From contig NZ_CP020612.1 of assembly GCF_002105555.1 (NCBI RefSeq), positions 2,038,001 to 2,102,000 of the forward strand: 64,000 bases of DNA, given 5' to 3'. This stretch comes from Paracoccus contaminans. GTDB lineage: Bacteria; Pseudomonadota; Alphaproteobacteria; Rhodobacterales; Rhodobacteraceae. The notes beneath the pieces are model-generated. The model was not told the origin of the DNA, made no database searches, and saw only the letters and a list, made by a program, of their open reading frames with translations. Position numbers and translations under genes: made by a program. Shown here one piece after another: positions 15,290 to 25,542 of this stretch. Positions within the stretch are counted from its first letter, which is position 1. Each line of letters opens with the position of its first letter.

Positions 15290-16800
15290 TGCGGATCTGG
15301 GTTCCCGCCGACGCCGCCGCCCGCGCCCTGGGCGCCGACGAGGTTGCCGCGGCGGTCAATGCCGCGGGCATCCGCCCGATCCGCAACGGCTCGCGCGGGA
15401 TGATCTGGCTCGAGCCGCTGCTCGAGATCGAGATCGGGGGCAGGCGCCACGGCTTTGGCCCGGTGGCGGCGGCGGATGTGCCCTCGATCCTCGCCGCGCC
15501 GGAGGGCCATCCGCTCGCGCTCGGTCCGGTGGATGATCTGCCCTGGATGCGGGCGCAGACGCGGCTGACCTTTGCCCGCGTGGGCGTGATCGACCCGCTG
15601 TCGCTGGACGATTACCAGGCGCATGGGGGGCTGGCGGGGCTGCGCGCGGCGCTGGCCGATCCGGCGGCCGTGGTGCAGACCGTCACCGATGCGGGGCTGC
15701 GCGGCCGCGGCGGGGCGGGCTTTCCGACCGGTCTCAAATGGGCGACCGTCGCGCGCGCGCCTGCCGATCGCAAATACATCGTCTGCAATGCCGACGAGGG
15801 CGACAGCGGCACCTTTGCCGACCGCATGCTGATGGAGGGCGACCCCTTCGCCCTGATCGAGGGCATGGCCATCGCCGCCATCGCCGTGGGCGCCGCGCAG
15901 GGCTATGTCTATGTGCGCAGCGAATATCCCCACGCGATCCGGGCGATGGAGCGCGCCATCACCGCCGCCCGCGGCGCGGGCGTGCTGGGCGGATCGGTCC
16001 TCGGCAGCGCGCATGCCTTCGACATGGAACTGCGGGTCGGCGCCGGCGCCTATGTCTGCGGCGAGGAAACCAGCCTGCTCAACAGCCTTGAGGGCAAGCG
16101 CGGCATCGTGCGGGCCAAGCCGCCGATCCCGGCGCTCGAAGGGCTGTTCGGCAGGCCCACGGTCGTCAACAACGTGCTGTCGCTGGCCACCGTGCCCTGG
16201 ATCATGGCGAACGGGGCGGCGGCCTATGCCGCGCATGGCATGGGCCGCTCGCGCGGGACGATGCCGCTCCAGATCGCGGGCAATGTCCGGCATGGGGGGC
16301 TGTGCGAGGTGCCCTTCGGCCTGACGCTGGGGCAGATCGTCGACGAGATCGCCGGCGGCACGGCCAGCGGCCGCCCCGTCAAGGCGGTGCAGGTGGGCGG
16401 CCCGCTGGGCGCCTATTTCCCGCGCAGCCTGTTCGACACCCCATTCGGCTATGAGGAGTTCGCCGGCCAGGGCGGCCTTGTCGGCCATGCCGGGATCGTC
16501 CTGTTCGACGACAGCGCCGACATGCTGCCGCTGGCCCGCTTTGCGATGGAGTTCTGCGCCATCGAATCCTGCGGCAAATGCACCCCCTGCCGCATCGGCT
16601 CGACCCGCGGCGTCGAAACCATCGACCGCATCGCGGCGGGCGACAGGGATGCCATCCCGATCCTGGCCGATCTGTGCAACACGATGAAATGGGGCAGCCT
16701 CTGCGCGCTGGGCGGCTTTGCGCCCTATCCGGTCATGTCGGCCCTGACCCATTTCCCCGAGGATTTCACCGGCAAACCCCGGATGGAGGCTGCGGAATGA
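15289..16800 (+). CDS. fdsB: NAD-dependent formate dehydrogenase beta (diaphorase) subunit
   Basis: A 503-residue NuoF-like subunit that passes electrons from the FeS chain to NAD+. An N-terminal thioredoxin-like [2Fe-2S]-type domain without obvious cysteine ligands precedes the FMN/NAD core (GLRGRGGAGFPTGLKW, IVCNADEGDSGTFADR, GAGAYVCGEETSLLNSLEG). The [4Fe-4S] cluster ligands are Cys428, Cys431 and Cys434 (ESCGKCTPCRIG), then Cys472 (GSLCALGGF). Start and stop overlap fdsG and fdsA, so the three subunits are translationally coupled. Confidence 0.96.
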   Translation: MRIWVPADAAARALGADEVAAAVNAAGIRPIRNGSRGMIWLEPLLEIEIGGRRHGFGPVAAADVPSILAAPEGHPLALGPVDDLPWMRAQTRLTFARVGVIDPLSLDDYQAHGGLAGLRAALADPAAVVQTVTDAGLRGRGGAGFPTGLKWATVARAPADRKYIVCNADEGDSGTFADRMLMEGDPFALIEGMAIAAIAVGAAQGYVYVRSEYPHAIRAMERAITAARGAGVLGGSVLGSAHAFDMELRVGAGAYVCGEETSLLNSLEGKRGIVRAKPPIPALEGLFGRPTVVNNVLSLATVPWIMANGAAAYAAHGMGRSRGTMPLQIAGNVRHGGLCEVPFGLTLGQIVDEIAGGTASGRPVKAVQVGGPLGAYFPRSLFDTPFGYEEFAGQGGLVGHAGIVLFDDSADMLPLARFAMEFCAIESCGKCTPCRIGSTRGVETIDRIAAGDRDAIPILADLCNTMKWGSLCALGGFAPYPVMSALTHFPEDFTGKPRMEAAE

Positions 16801-19685
16801 AGGACTTCGTCATCCCCCCGAAGGACTGGACCCGCGACATGGGCACGCCCGCATCCCGTGCGGACGTGGCGGTAACGCTGACGGTGGACGGCATCCCCGT
16901 CACCGTCCCCGCCGGCACCAGCGTCATGCGCGCCGCGGCCGAGGCCGGGATCACTGTTCCCAAGCTGTGCGCGACCGATCATGTCAGCGCCTTCGGCTCG
17001 TGCCGGCTGTGCGTGATGCAGATCGACGGGATGCGCGGCACGCCCGCGTCCTGCACCACGCCCGTGGCCGAAGGGATGATCGTCCACACCCAGACCGAGG
17101 ATGTCGCGCGCATCCGCCGCGGCGTGATGGAGCTGTATATCAGTGACCATCCGCTCGACTGCCTGACCTGCGCGGCCAATGGCGATTGCGAGCTGCAGGA
17201 CATGGCCGGCGCCGTGGGCCTGCGCGAGGTCCGCTATGAGCCGGGCAAGAACCATTTCCTGCGCCGCGAGCATGGCGAGCCGAACCCGGAATGGCGCCCC
17301 AAGGATCAGACCAACCCTTATTTCACCTTTGATCCGGCGAAATGCATCGTCTGCTCGCGCTGCGTGCGGGCCTGCGAGGAGGTGCAGGGCACCTTTGCCC
17401 TGACGATTGAGGGGCGCGGCTTTGACAGCCGCGTCAGCGCCGGGATCGCATCCGACAGCTTCCTGTCATCCGACTGCGTCAGCTGCGGCGCCTGCGTGCA
17501 GGTCTGCCCGACCGCGACACTGCAGGAAAACCGCCAGATCGAGATCGGCACCCCCGAGCGCATCGTGAAAACAACCTGCGCCTATTGCGGGGTGGGCTGT
17601 TCCTTCGACGCGCACATGCGCGGCGAGACGGTCGTCAAGATGGTGCCCAGCAAGGACGGCAAGGCCAATCGCGGCCATTCCTGCGTCAAGGGCCGCTTTG
17701 CCTGGGGCTATGCCACCCATGCCGAACGCATCCTGAACCCGATGATCCGCGAGGATTTCCGCGACCCCTGGCGCGTGGTTAGCTGGGACGAGGCGATCGG
17801 CTTTGCCGCACGCCGCCTGCGCGAGACGCAGGCCAGCCACGGGCGCGAATCGGTCGGCGTCATCACCTCGTCGCGCTGCACGAACGAGGAAACCTATCTG
17901 GTGCAGAAGCTCGCCCGCGCGGTCTTTGGCAACAACAACACCGATACCTGCGCGCGCGTCTGCCATTCGCCCACCGGCTATGGGCTGAAGGCGACCTTCG
18001 GCACCTCGGCGGGCACGCATGATTTCGATTCCGTCGAGGAAACCGACCTGGCCCTGGTGATCGGCGCCAACCCGACCGACGGGCATCCCGTCTTTGGCTC
18101 GCGCCTGCGCCGCCGCCTGCGCGAGGGGGCGGGGCTGATCGTCGTCGATCCCCGCCGCATCGACCTGCTGGACACGGTGCACCTGAACCGCTCGTGGCAC
18201 CTGCCGTTGCTGCCGGGCACCAATGTCGCGGTGCTGACGGCCATGGCGCATGTGATCGTGGCCGAGGGGCTGGAGAATGAGGCCTTCATCCGCGCGCGCT
18301 GCGACTGGGACGAGTTCCTGGCCTATCGCGCCTTTCTGCTGGACCCGCGCCATTCGCCCGAGGAGGTCGAGCGCGTCAGCCATGTTCCGGCCGAGCAGAT
18401 CCGGCAGGCCGCGCGCGCCTATGCCGGCGCCCCCCGCGCCAGCATCTATTACGGCCTGGGCGTGACCGAACATTCCCAAGGGTCAACCACCGTTATGGCG
18501 ATCGCCAACCTGGCGATGCTGACCGGCAATATCGGCAGGCCGGGCACGGGGGTGAACCCGCTGCGCGGGCAGAACAACGTCCAGGGCTCATGCGACATGG
18601 GATCGTTCCCGCACGAGTTTCCGGGCTATCGCCACGTCACCGACACCCAGACGCGCGCGCTTTACGAGCGGGTCTGGGGCGTGCCCCTGTCGGACGAGCC
18701 TGGGCTGCGCATCCCCAACATGTTCGACGCCGCGACGCAGGGCACCTTCAAGGGGCTGTATTGCCAGGGCGAGGATGTCCTGCAATCCGACCCCGACACC
18801 AGCCATGTGCAATCGGCGCTGGCGAGCCTCGACATCCTGATCGTCCATGACCTGTTCCTGAACGAGACGTCGAACTACGCCCATGTCTTCCTGCCCGGCT
18901 CGACCTTCCTGGAAAAGGACGGCACCTTCACCAATGCCGAGCGGCGGATCAACATGGTGCGCCGCGCCATGTCGCCGCTGAACGGCCATGCCGACTGGGA
19001 GATCACGGTGATGCTGGCCAATGCCATGGGCGCGGGCTGGCAATACGGCCATCCCGCGCAGATCATGGACGAGATCGCAATGACCACGCCCAGCTTTGCC
19101 GGCGTCAGCTATGACCTGCTGGACCGCGAGGGATCGGTGCAGTGGCCCTGCAACGCCCAGGCGCCCCTGGGCACGCCGCTGATGCATGTGGACGGCTTCG
19201 TGCGCGGGCGCGGCAGGTTCATCCATACCGAATATGTCGCCTCCGAGGAACGCACCGGCGGGCGCTATCCGCTGCTGCTGACGACGGGGCGGACGCTGAC
19301 GCAATACAATGTCGGCGCGCAGACCCGCCGCACCGACAACACCTTGTGGCACGAGGAAGACCTGCTCGAGATCCATCCCCATGACGCCGAAAACCGGGGT
19401 GTGCGCGAGGGCGACATGGTGCGCGTGGCCAGCCGGGCAGGGGACACGACGCTGCGCGCGCGGATCACCGAGCGGGTGGCGCCGGGCGTGGTCTATACCA
19501 CCTTCCACCACCCCAATACGCAGGCCAACGTGGTCACGACCGACAATTCCGACTGGGCGACCAACTGCCCCGAATTCAAGGTGACCGCCGTGCAGGTCAG
19601 CCCGTCCAACGGCCCCAGCGAATGGCAGGAGCAGTACCGCGCCCATGCCGAGCTGGCGCGCCGCATCCTGCCCGCGGCCGAGTGA
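16797..19685 (+). CDS. fdsA: Formate dehydrogenase catalytic alpha subunit (Mo-bis-MGD)
   Basis: A 962-residue subunit that oxidises formate to CO2. An N-terminal NuoG-like region carries a [2Fe-2S] site (Cys58, Cys69, Cys72, Cys86), a His-Cys3 [4Fe-4S] site (His118, Cys122, Cys125, Cys131) and two ferredoxin clusters (CIVCSRCVRACEEVQ; CVSCGACVQVCPT). The molybdopterin domain begins with a further cluster (CAYCGVGCSF). The Mo ligand is Cys389 in CARVCHSPTGYG, so this is a cysteine and not a selenocysteine enzyme, matching Cys386 of the Rhodobacter capsulatus enzyme. Overlaps fdsB (ATGA) and fdhD (GTGA). Confidence 0.97.
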   Translation: MKDFVIPPKDWTRDMGTPASRADVAVTLTVDGIPVTVPAGTSVMRAAAEAGITVPKLCATDHVSAFGSCRLCVMQIDGMRGTPASCTTPVAEGMIVHTQTEDVARIRRGVMELYISDHPLDCLTCAANGDCELQDMAGAVGLREVRYEPGKNHFLRREHGEPNPEWRPKDQTNPYFTFDPAKCIVCSRCVRACEEVQGTFALTIEGRGFDSRVSAGIASDSFLSSDCVSCGACVQVCPTATLQENRQIEIGTPERIVKTTCAYCGVGCSFDAHMRGETVVKMVPSKDGKANRGHSCVKGRFAWGYATHAERILNPMIREDFRDPWRVVSWDEAIGFAARRLRETQASHGRESVGVITSSRCTNEETYLVQKLARAVFGNNNTDTCARVCHSPTGYGLKATFGTSAGTHDFDSVEETDLALVIGANPTDGHPVFGSRLRRRLREGAGLIVVDPRRIDLLDTVHLNRSWHLPLLPGTNVAVLTAMAHVIVAEGLENEAFIRARCDWDEFLAYRAFLLDPRHSPEEVERVSHVPAEQIRQAARAYAGAPRASIYYGLGVTEHSQGSTTVMAIANLAMLTGNIGRPGTGVNPLRGQNNVQGSCDMGSFPHEFPGYRHVTDTQTRALYERVWGVPLSDEPGLRIPNMFDAATQGTFKGLYCQGEDVLQSDPDTSHVQSALASLDILIVHDLFLNETSNYAHVFLPGSTFLEKDGTFTNAERRINMVRRAMSPLNGHADWEITVMLANAMGAGWQYGHPAQIMDEIAMTTPSFAGVSYDLLDREGSVQWPCNAQAPLGTPLMHVDGFVRGRGRFIHTEYVASEERTGGRYPLLLTTGRTLTQYNVGAQTRRTDNTLWHEEDLLEIHPHDAENRGVREGDMVRVASRAGDTTLRARITERVAPGVVYTTFHHPNTQANVVTTDNSDWATNCPEFKVTAVQVSPSNGPSEWQEQYRAHAELARRILPAAE

Positions 19686-20520
19686 GCGGCCCGTCCCCGC
19701 CCGCCGCGCAGTCCGCCGCAGGCGCGGGCGCGGTCCGCCGCTGGCAGGGCGGCGGCTGGTCCGACGCGCCAGCCGCCCCCCCGGCGGAGGCGGCGGTCGC
19801 CATCGTCATCGACGGCAGCAGCCAGGCCGTCCTGATGGCGACCCCGCATGAGCTGGATGATTTCGCCGTCGGCTTTGCCCTGACCGAAGGGCTGATCGGG
19901 GGGGCGCCGATGTCTCGGCGGTCGAGATCGTCCCGGTCGCGGCCCCGCTGCCCGGCCTTGCCGCGATCGAGGCGCGGCTGTGGCTGCGACCCGGCCTGGC
20001 CGCCCCGCTGGCCGAGCGGCGGCGCAGCATGCTGGGGCCGGTCGGCTGCGGCCTGTGCGGGGTGGACAGCATCGCCGCGGCGCTGCCGCCCGTGGTGCAG
20101 GTGACATCCGGCCTGCGCCTGACGCCCGGCGATGTCGGGGCGGCGATGGCGGCGCTGGCGCAGGGCCAGCTGCGCTGGCGCGAGACGCCGGCCATCCATG
20201 CCGCCGGCCTGTGGACCCCCGCCGGCGCACTGGTGCGCGAGGATGTGGGCCGGCACAACGCGCTGGACAAGCTGGCCGGGGCCGTGGCCCGTTCGGTGCC
20301 TGCCCCCGATCCCGGCATGGCCGCGGTGGTCATGACCTCGCGCCTGTCGGTCGATCTGGTGCAGAAGACGGCCCGGCTGGGTGCGCCGGTGCTGATCGGC
20401 GCGGGCGTGCCGACGGGGCTGGCGATCGCCTGGGCGGATGCGGCCGGGATCACCCTGATCGGCCGCGCACGGGGCGACGGCTTTGACCTTTTCACCCATC
20501 CGCAGCGGATCGAGGGCTGA
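19682..20520 (+). pseudogene. fdhD: Formate dehydrogenase sulfurtransferase FdhD, frameshifted at a G run
   Basis: FdhD passes sulfur to the molybdenum cofactor and is needed for formate dehydrogenase activity. Starting at GTG 19682, the first frame reads correctly to VLMATPHELDDFAVGFALTE and LIGG. At a run of seven G (19898-19904) the family-like sequence moves to another frame (DVSAVEIVPVAAPLPGLAAI, GPVGCGLCGVDS, EDVGRHNALDKLAG, TSRLSVDLVQKTAR) and ends at 20520. Adding one G restores a 279-residue FdhD with the CGxCG cysteine motif. The rest is well conserved, so a sequencing error or very recent mutation is more likely than an old pseudogene. Overlaps fdsA by four bases. Confidence 0.85.
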
Positions 20521-20523
20521 GCC

Positions 20524-20823
20524 ATGTCGGAAATCTCGGAACACACCCCGGACGAAAAGCTGCTGCGCATGGCCGCGCAGATCGCGGCCTTCTTCCGCAG
20601 CCAGCCCGGCGAGCCGCCCGAGGTGGCGCTGGCAGGGCACATCAACGATTTCTGGGGCTATCGGATGCGCATCGACTATCTGGCGCTCGTCCAGGCGGGC
20701 ATAGTCACCGATCCGGTCCTGCGGGCCGCCGCGCCGCTGATCCGCCTGCCGGGCGAGCCGACCGAAGGGGTTGCGCCCAACGATCCCTTTACCCACATGA
20801 ACGAGGCCGAGGCGGAAAGCTGA
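20524..20823 (+). CDS. fdsD: Formate dehydrogenase subunit delta
   Basis: A 99-residue FdsD protein: LLRMAAQIAAFFRSQ, then VALAGHINDFWGYRMR and a C-terminal NDPFTHMNEAEAES. FdsD has no cofactor; in R. capsulatus it is needed for a stable or active complex, with a part in cofactor insertion. It starts three bases after the fdhD stop and closes the fdsGBA-fdhD-fdsD operon, the usual gene order in this family. Confidence 0.92.
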   Translation: MSEISEHTPDEKLLRMAAQIAAFFRSQPGEPPEVALAGHINDFWGYRMRIDYLALVQAGIVTDPVLRAAAPLIRLPGEPTEGVAPNDPFTHMNEAEAES

Positions 20824-20917
20824 CCCCGGCCGCCGCGGCTGCGCACCGCGGGAAGGACGCCGCGCCTGTCGTCCGTTCACTCTGCCGTCCGTGCGCCGGG
20901 CGTGATAGCCTGGGATC

Positions 20918-23191
20918 ATGACACCTTTCCCCACCCGCCAGCAGATCCTCGACTGGATCGCCGAAAACCCCGACGCGACCGCCAAACGCGACATCGCCAA
21001 GGCCTTCAACATCAAGGGCAGCGCCCGGATCGAGCTGAAGCGCCTGCTCAAGGAACTGGAGGCCGAGGGCGCGGTCGAGCGCCGCCGCCGCAGCTATCAG
21101 GGCCCCGAGCGGCTGCCGCCCGTGACCGTGGTCGAGATCCTGCCGCCGGACGCCGATGGCGATCTGTTCGCGCGCCCGCTGGAATGGCAGGGCACCGCGC
21201 CGATGCCGCGCATCCTGTTCGCGCCGCGCAAGGCCGATCCGGCCGTTGCGCCGGGCGAACGGGTGCTGGTTCGCCTCGTCCCGGCCGAGGGCGAGGATCA
21301 CCACTATCAGGCGCGTCTGATGCGGCGGATCGGGATTGCCGTTCACCGTGTCGTCGGCATCTTCCGCAAGGCGGCCGAGGGCGGGCGCATCCTGCCCATC
21401 GACAAGGGCGCCGACCGGCAATGGCAGGTTCGCGCCGACGCCACGCTCGATGCGCAGGACGGCGAGCTGGTCGAGGCCGAGCAGGTCGGCTCGCGCAACC
21501 GGCCGGGTCTTGCGCAGGCCCGCATCATCGAACGGCTGGGCGATCCGTCGGCCCCGCGCGCGGTCAGCCTGATCGCGATCCACCAGCACGGCATCCCCGA
21601 CGATTTCCCCGACGCGGTGATCGCCGAGGCGGACGCCCAGCGCCCCGCCCCCATGGATGGGCGCGAGGATCTGCGCCGCCTGCCGCTGGTCACCATCGAC
21701 CCGGCCGATGCCCGCGATCACGACGACGCCGTGGCGGCGATGCCCGACGACGATCCGCGCAATCCCGGCGGCATGGTCATCTGGGTCGCCATCGCCGATG
21801 TCGCCCATTACGTCCGCCCCCAGTCTGCGCTGGACCGCGAGGCGCGCCATCGGGGCAACTCGACCTATTTCCCCGACCGCGTGGTGCCGATGCTGCCCGA
21901 CGTGCTGTCGGGCGATCTGTGTTCGCTGCACGAGGGCGTGGACCGCCCGGTTATCGCGGTGCGGATGCGGCTGGACGCGCAGGGCAACAAGATCGGCCAT
22001 GATTTCCACCGCGGGATGATGAACAGCCTCGCCTCGCTGTCCTATGAACAGGCGCAGGCTGCGCAGGACGGGGCGCCTGACGAGGTGACCGGGCCGCTGA
22101 TGGACAGCGTGATCGGCCCACTGTTTGCCGCCTATGACCTGCTCAGGGCGGCACGGGCGCGGCGGCAGCCGCTGGAGCTGGACCTGCCCGAGCGGCGCAT
22201 CGAGCTGACCCCCGAGGGGCGGGTGAAATCCGTCGCCTTCCGCGACCGCTTCGACGCGCATCGGCTGATCGAGGAGTTCATGGTCCTGGCCAATGTCGCG
22301 GCCGCCGAGGAACTGATCCGCCTGCGCCGCCCGCTGCTGTTCCGCGTGCATGAGGAGCCAAGCCCCGAAAAGCTGAACGCGCTGCGCGACGTGGCCGAGG
22401 CCTCGGGCTTTGCCCTGGCCAAGGGGCAGGTGCTGCAACCGGCGCAGCTGAACCGCCTGCTGGCGCAGGCGCAGGGCACCGATTTCGACGAGCTTATCAA
22501 CGTCAGCACCCTGCGCTCGATGACGCAGGCCTATTACAATGCGCAGAACTTCGGCCATTTCGGTCTGGCGCTGAAGAACTATGCCCATTTCACCTCGCCC
22601 ATCCGCCGCTATTCCGACCTGATCGTGCACCGGGCGCTGATCGCGGCCCATGGCTGGGGCGGCGGAAAGGCCGGAAAGACCGACGGGCTCTCGGCGCAGG
22701 ACATCGAGATGCTCGATGAAACAGCCCAGAAGATCAGCGACACCGAACGGCGCAGCATGGCGGCCGAACGGGACACCACCGATCGTTATCTTGCTGCCTA
22801 TCTGGCCGACCGGGTCGGGTCCGAATTCACGGGCCGCGTCTCGGGCGTCCAGCGATTTGGCGCCTTTGTCAGGCTGGACGAGACGGGCGCGGACGGGCTG
22901 CTGCCGATCCGCGAGATCGGGCGCGAATATTTCCATTTCGACCGCGATGCCCAGACGCTGGTGGGCGCCGATACGGGGACGACGATTGGCATCGGCCAGC
23001 GGGTGACGGTGCGCCTGGCCGAGGCGATCCCGACCACGGGCGGGCTGGTGCTGGAGCTGGTCGAGCTGGACGGGCGCAGCATGGCGCAGGGCGCGCGCCC
23101 GCGGCGCGGCAAGGCCCCGCGGCGGCGCGACGCCCAGTCGGCCAAGGCCGGCGAAGCACGCGCCCGCAAGCTGCGGCGCATCCGCAAATAA
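20918..23191 (+). CDS. rnr: Ribonuclease R (3'-5' exoribonuclease)
   Basis: A 757-residue RNase II-family enzyme that degrades structured RNA. An N-terminal winged-helix/cold-shock region is followed by the RNB catalytic domain starting near LPLVTIDPADARDHDDAVAA, whose aspartates bind Mg2+, and by LKNYAHFTSPIRRYSDLIVH. An S1 domain runs from about residue 640 (GRVSGVQRFGAFVRLDETGA). The C-terminus is a basic Arg/Lys tail, as usual for RNase R. It starts 94 bases after fdsD on the same strand. The gap has no terminator I can recognise. Confidence 0.95.
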   Translation: MTPFPTRQQILDWIAENPDATAKRDIAKAFNIKGSARIELKRLLKELEAEGAVERRRRSYQGPERLPPVTVVEILPPDADGDLFARPLEWQGTAPMPRILFAPRKADPAVAPGERVLVRLVPAEGEDHHYQARLMRRIGIAVHRVVGIFRKAAEGGRILPIDKGADRQWQVRADATLDAQDGELVEAEQVGSRNRPGLAQARIIERLGDPSAPRAVSLIAIHQHGIPDDFPDAVIAEADAQRPAPMDGREDLRRLPLVTIDPADARDHDDAVAAMPDDDPRNPGGMVIWVAIADVAHYVRPQSALDREARHRGNSTYFPDRVVPMLPDVLSGDLCSLHEGVDRPVIAVRMRLDAQGNKIGHDFHRGMMNSLASLSYEQAQAAQDGAPDEVTGPLMDSVIGPLFAAYDLLRAARARRQPLELDLPERRIELTPEGRVKSVAFRDRFDAHRLIEEFMVLANVAAAEELIRLRRPLLFRVHEEPSPEKLNALRDVAEASGFALAKGQVLQPAQLNRLLAQAQGTDFDELINVSTLRSMTQAYYNAQNFGHFGLALKNYAHFTSPIRRYSDLIVHRALIAAHGWGGGKAGKTDGLSAQDIEMLDETAQKISDTERRSMAAERDTTDRYLAAYLADRVGSEFTGRVSGVQRFGAFVRLDETGADGLLPIREIGREYFHFDRDAQTLVGADTGTTIGIGQRVTVRLAEAIPTTGGLVLELVELDGRSMAQGARPRRGKAPRRRDAQSAKAGEARARKLRRIRK

Positions 23192-23254
23192 GGGGGCGGA
23201 ACCCTTTTTCGATCAAGGGGTTGCTAAGGGGAAAGCAATCGAAAGGATCAGGCA

Positions 23255-23803
23255 ATGGGTTTGTGGGATTTCGTGAAAGAGGCCGGCAAGTCGGTGTTCG
23301 GCGAGGCCGAGGCAGCAGAACCCAAGATGCAGCCGGCGCCGACTGCCGGGGCCGCGCCTGCCCCTGCGCCCCAAGCTGCGCCCCAAGCTGCGCCCCAGGC
23401 CCCTGCGCATGACGCCGACACCCAGCGCAAGCTGGACGCCCTGAATGCCGAGGTGAAGGCCATCGGCCTGGATGCCAGCAAGGTCCGCCTCTATCTGACG
23501 GGCGACATGGTGCGCATCGAGAACAAGGGCGCCGACCGCGAGACGATGGAAAAGCTGATCCTGGCGGTCGGCAACATCAAGGGCATCGCCAAGGTCGAGG
23601 CCGACCTGCCGCCCGCGCCCGCCGGCGCTGCTGCGCAGCCCGTGTTCCATACCGTCCAGAAGGGCGAGACACTGTCGGCCATCGCCAAGCACCATCTGGG
23701 CGATGCAAACCGTTACCGCGAGATCTTCGAGGCGAACCGCCCGATGCTGTCGGACCCCGACAAGATCTATCCCGGCCAATCCCTGCGCATCCCCGTGAAG
23801 TAA
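23255..23803 (+). CDS. BON-LysM protein, Kbp/YgaU-like potassium-binding protein
   Basis: A 182-residue protein. The N-terminus (MGLWDFVKEAGKSVFGEAEA) matches the YgaU/Kbp family, which lacks a signal peptide. It is followed by an Ala/Pro linker containing a repeated PQAA unit encoded by a 12-base repeat. A BON domain follows (about 53-120; LYLTGDMVRIENKGAD, then IKGIAKVEADL). A C-terminal LysM domain begins FHTVQKGETLSAIAKHHLGD. E. coli Kbp binds K+ in the cytoplasm. The same role is likely here, but peptidoglycan binding cannot be excluded. Terminated by the hairpin just downstream. Confidence 0.85.
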   Translation: MGLWDFVKEAGKSVFGEAEAAEPKMQPAPTAGAAPAPAPQAAPQAAPQAPAHDADTQRKLDALNAEVKAIGLDASKVRLYLTGDMVRIENKGADRETMEKLILAVGNIKGIAKVEADLPPAPAGAAAQPVFHTVQKGETLSAIAKHHLGDANRYREIFEANRPMLSDPDKIYPGQSLRIPVK

Positions 23804-23821
23804 GGGAAGGGCCGGAACGAC

Positions 23822-23849
23822 AAAGGCCCGCCGGATGGGCGGGCCTTTT
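23822..23849. terminator. Bidirectional rho-independent terminator between the BON-LysM gene and pckA
   Basis: Perfect 10-base arms AAGGCCCGCC (23823-23832) and GGCGGGCCTT (23838-23847) with a five-base loop, then TTC on the plus strand and AAA before the stem, so it can work in both directions between the two convergent genes. Confidence 0.9.
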
Positions 23850-23866
23850 CTCGTGCAGGGCAGCGG

Positions 23867-25462
23867 TCAGATCGCCGCGTCGCGTACCGCTTGATCCACC
23901 TTGCCTTCGAACTTGCGGAAGTTGTCGCGGAACATGCCCTTGAGCTTTTCGGCCTGCGCGTCATAGGCCGCCCCGTCCGTCCAGGTCTGCCGCGGGTCGA
24001 GCAGCGTGCTGTCCACCCCCGGAACCGAGACCGGCACCTCAAAGCCGAAATTCGGGTCGCGCCTGAACGAGACATCGTTCAGCGATCCGTCCAGCGCCGC
24101 TGTCAGCAGCGCGCGGGTGGCCTTGATGGGCATGCGCTTGCCCGTGCCGAACGGCCCGCCGGTCCAGCCGGTGTTGACCAGCCAGCAGGTCGCGCCCGAT
24201 GCCTCGATCCGTTCGGCCAGCAGCTTGCCGTATTCCTCTGGCCGGCGGGGCATGAAGGGCGCGCCGAAGCAGGTCGAGAAGGTCGGCTGCGGCTCGGTGA
24301 CGCCGACCTCGGTTCCCGGCGTCTTGGAGGTGAAGCCCGACAGGAAGTGATACATCGCCTGTTCCGGCGTCAGGCGGCTGATCGGCGGCATGACGCCATA
24401 GGCGTCCGAGGTCAGCATGATGACGTTGCGCGGCTGTCCGGCCAGCCCGGTGGGCGAGGCGTTCGAGATCGCCTCCAACGGATAGGCGCAGCGCATGTTC
24501 TCGGTGATCGAGCTGTCGGTGAAGTCCAGCTCAAGCGTGTCGGGGTGATAGACCATGTTCTCGATCACCGTGCCGAAGCGGGTGGTGGTCGCGAAGATCT
24601 CGGGCTCTGCCTCGGGCGACAGGTTGATCGTCTTGGCATAGCAGCCGCCTTCGAAGTTGAAGGTGCCCTTGTCCGACCAGCCGTGTTCGTCATCCCCGAT
24701 CAGCGTGCGCGAGGGGTCCTGCGACAGCGTGGTCTTGCCGGTCCCCGACAGGCCGAAGAACACCGCCACGTCATCGGGGTTGCCGATCGCATGGTTGGCC
24801 GAGCAGTGCATCGGCATGACCCCGCGTTCGGGCAGGATATAGTTCAGCAGGGTGAAGACGCCCTTCTTGTTCTCGCCCGAATATTCGGTGTTGGCGATCA
24901 GGATCAGCTTCTTGTCGAAGTGAAAGGCGATCACCGTGTCGGTGCGGCAGCCGTGGCGCTGGGGATCGGCCTTGAAGGAGGGGCAGTTGATGACCGTCCA
25001 CTGGGGGGTAAAGGCCGCCAGCTCGTCCGCCTCGGGGCGGCGCAGCAGGTGGCGGATGAACAGGTTGTGCCAGGCCAGTTCGCTGACCACGCGCACGTCA
25101 AGGCGCTGGTCGGGATCGGCGCCGGCATACAGATCCTGCACGAAATAGTCGCGGCCCTTCATGTGGTCCAGCATGTCGGCATGCAGGCGGTCGAAGGCCT
25201 CCGGCTCCATCGCGGCGTTGTTGTCCCACCAGATCTTCGCATCCACGGACGGGGTGCGCACGATGTGCTTGTCCTTGGGCGAGCGGCCGGTCTTGGCGCC
25301 GGTGGTCACGAGAAAGGCGCCGCCCTTGCCCAGATGCCCTTCGCCGCGCCGGATCGCCGCCTCGATCAGGGCAGGTTCCAGCAGGTTGTAATGGACCTCG
25401 CCCAGCCCCGTGATACCCTGGTTCTCAAGCTTGCAATTAGGGTTGACGCGGGTCTGTGACAT
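23867..25462 (-). CDS. pckA: Phosphoenolpyruvate carboxykinase (ATP)
   Basis: First committed step of gluconeogenesis: oxaloacetate + ATP to PEP. The 531-residue protein has the kinase loop [16 protein letters not shown], the metal/nucleotide motif [20 protein letters not shown], and SKTPGTEVG with ATP-type sequence features. Start 25462 has ggag upstream. It is divergent from hprK, with 135 bases between. The EIIA/HPr kinase module next door regulates carbon metabolism in alphaproteobacteria, where pckA is a common neighbour. The usual chvI-chvG pair between them is not here. Confidence 0.97.
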   Translation of the reverse strand: MSQTRVNPNCKLENQGITGLGEVHYNLLEPALIEAAIRRGEGHLGKGGAFLVTTGAKTGRSPKDKHIVRTPSVDAKIWWDNNAAMEPEAFDRLHADMLDHMKGRDYFVQDLYAGADPDQRLDVRVVSELAWHNLFIRHLLRRPEADELAAFTPQWTVINCPSFKADPQRHGCRTDTVIAFHFDKKLILIANTEYSGENKKGVFTLLNYILPERGVMPMHCSANHAIGNPDDVAVFFGLSGTGKTTLSQDPSRTLIGDDEHGWSDKGTFNFEGGCYAKTINLSPEAEPEIFATTTRFGTVIENMVYHPDTLELDFTDSSITENMRCAYPLEAISNASPTGLAGQPRNVIMLTSDAYGVMPPISRLTPEQAMYHFLSGFTSKTPGTEVGVTEPQPTFSTCFGAPFMPRRPEEYGKLLAERIEASGATCWLVNTGWTGGPFGTGKRMPIKATRALLTAALDGSLNDVSFRRDPNFGFEVPVSVPGVDSTLLDPRQTWTDGAAYDAQAEKLKGMFRDNFRKFEGKVDQAVRDAAI

Positions 25463-25542
25463 GCCGGAACTCCATCATGGGCGGGTCGTCTTGGGGTGCT
25501 ATACGCATGACGGCGCGATGACGAAAGACGATGAAAAGGACA

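Noticed and set aside
16797..19685. Selenocysteine in the formate dehydrogenase alpha subunit
   Set aside because: The molybdenum ligand codon (17961-17963) is TGC, plain cysteine; there is no in-frame TGA.
20029..20520. A separate small gene downstream of a truncated fdhD
   Set aside because: Both frames together match one FdhD protein end to end; a single-base indel at the G7 run explains the split.
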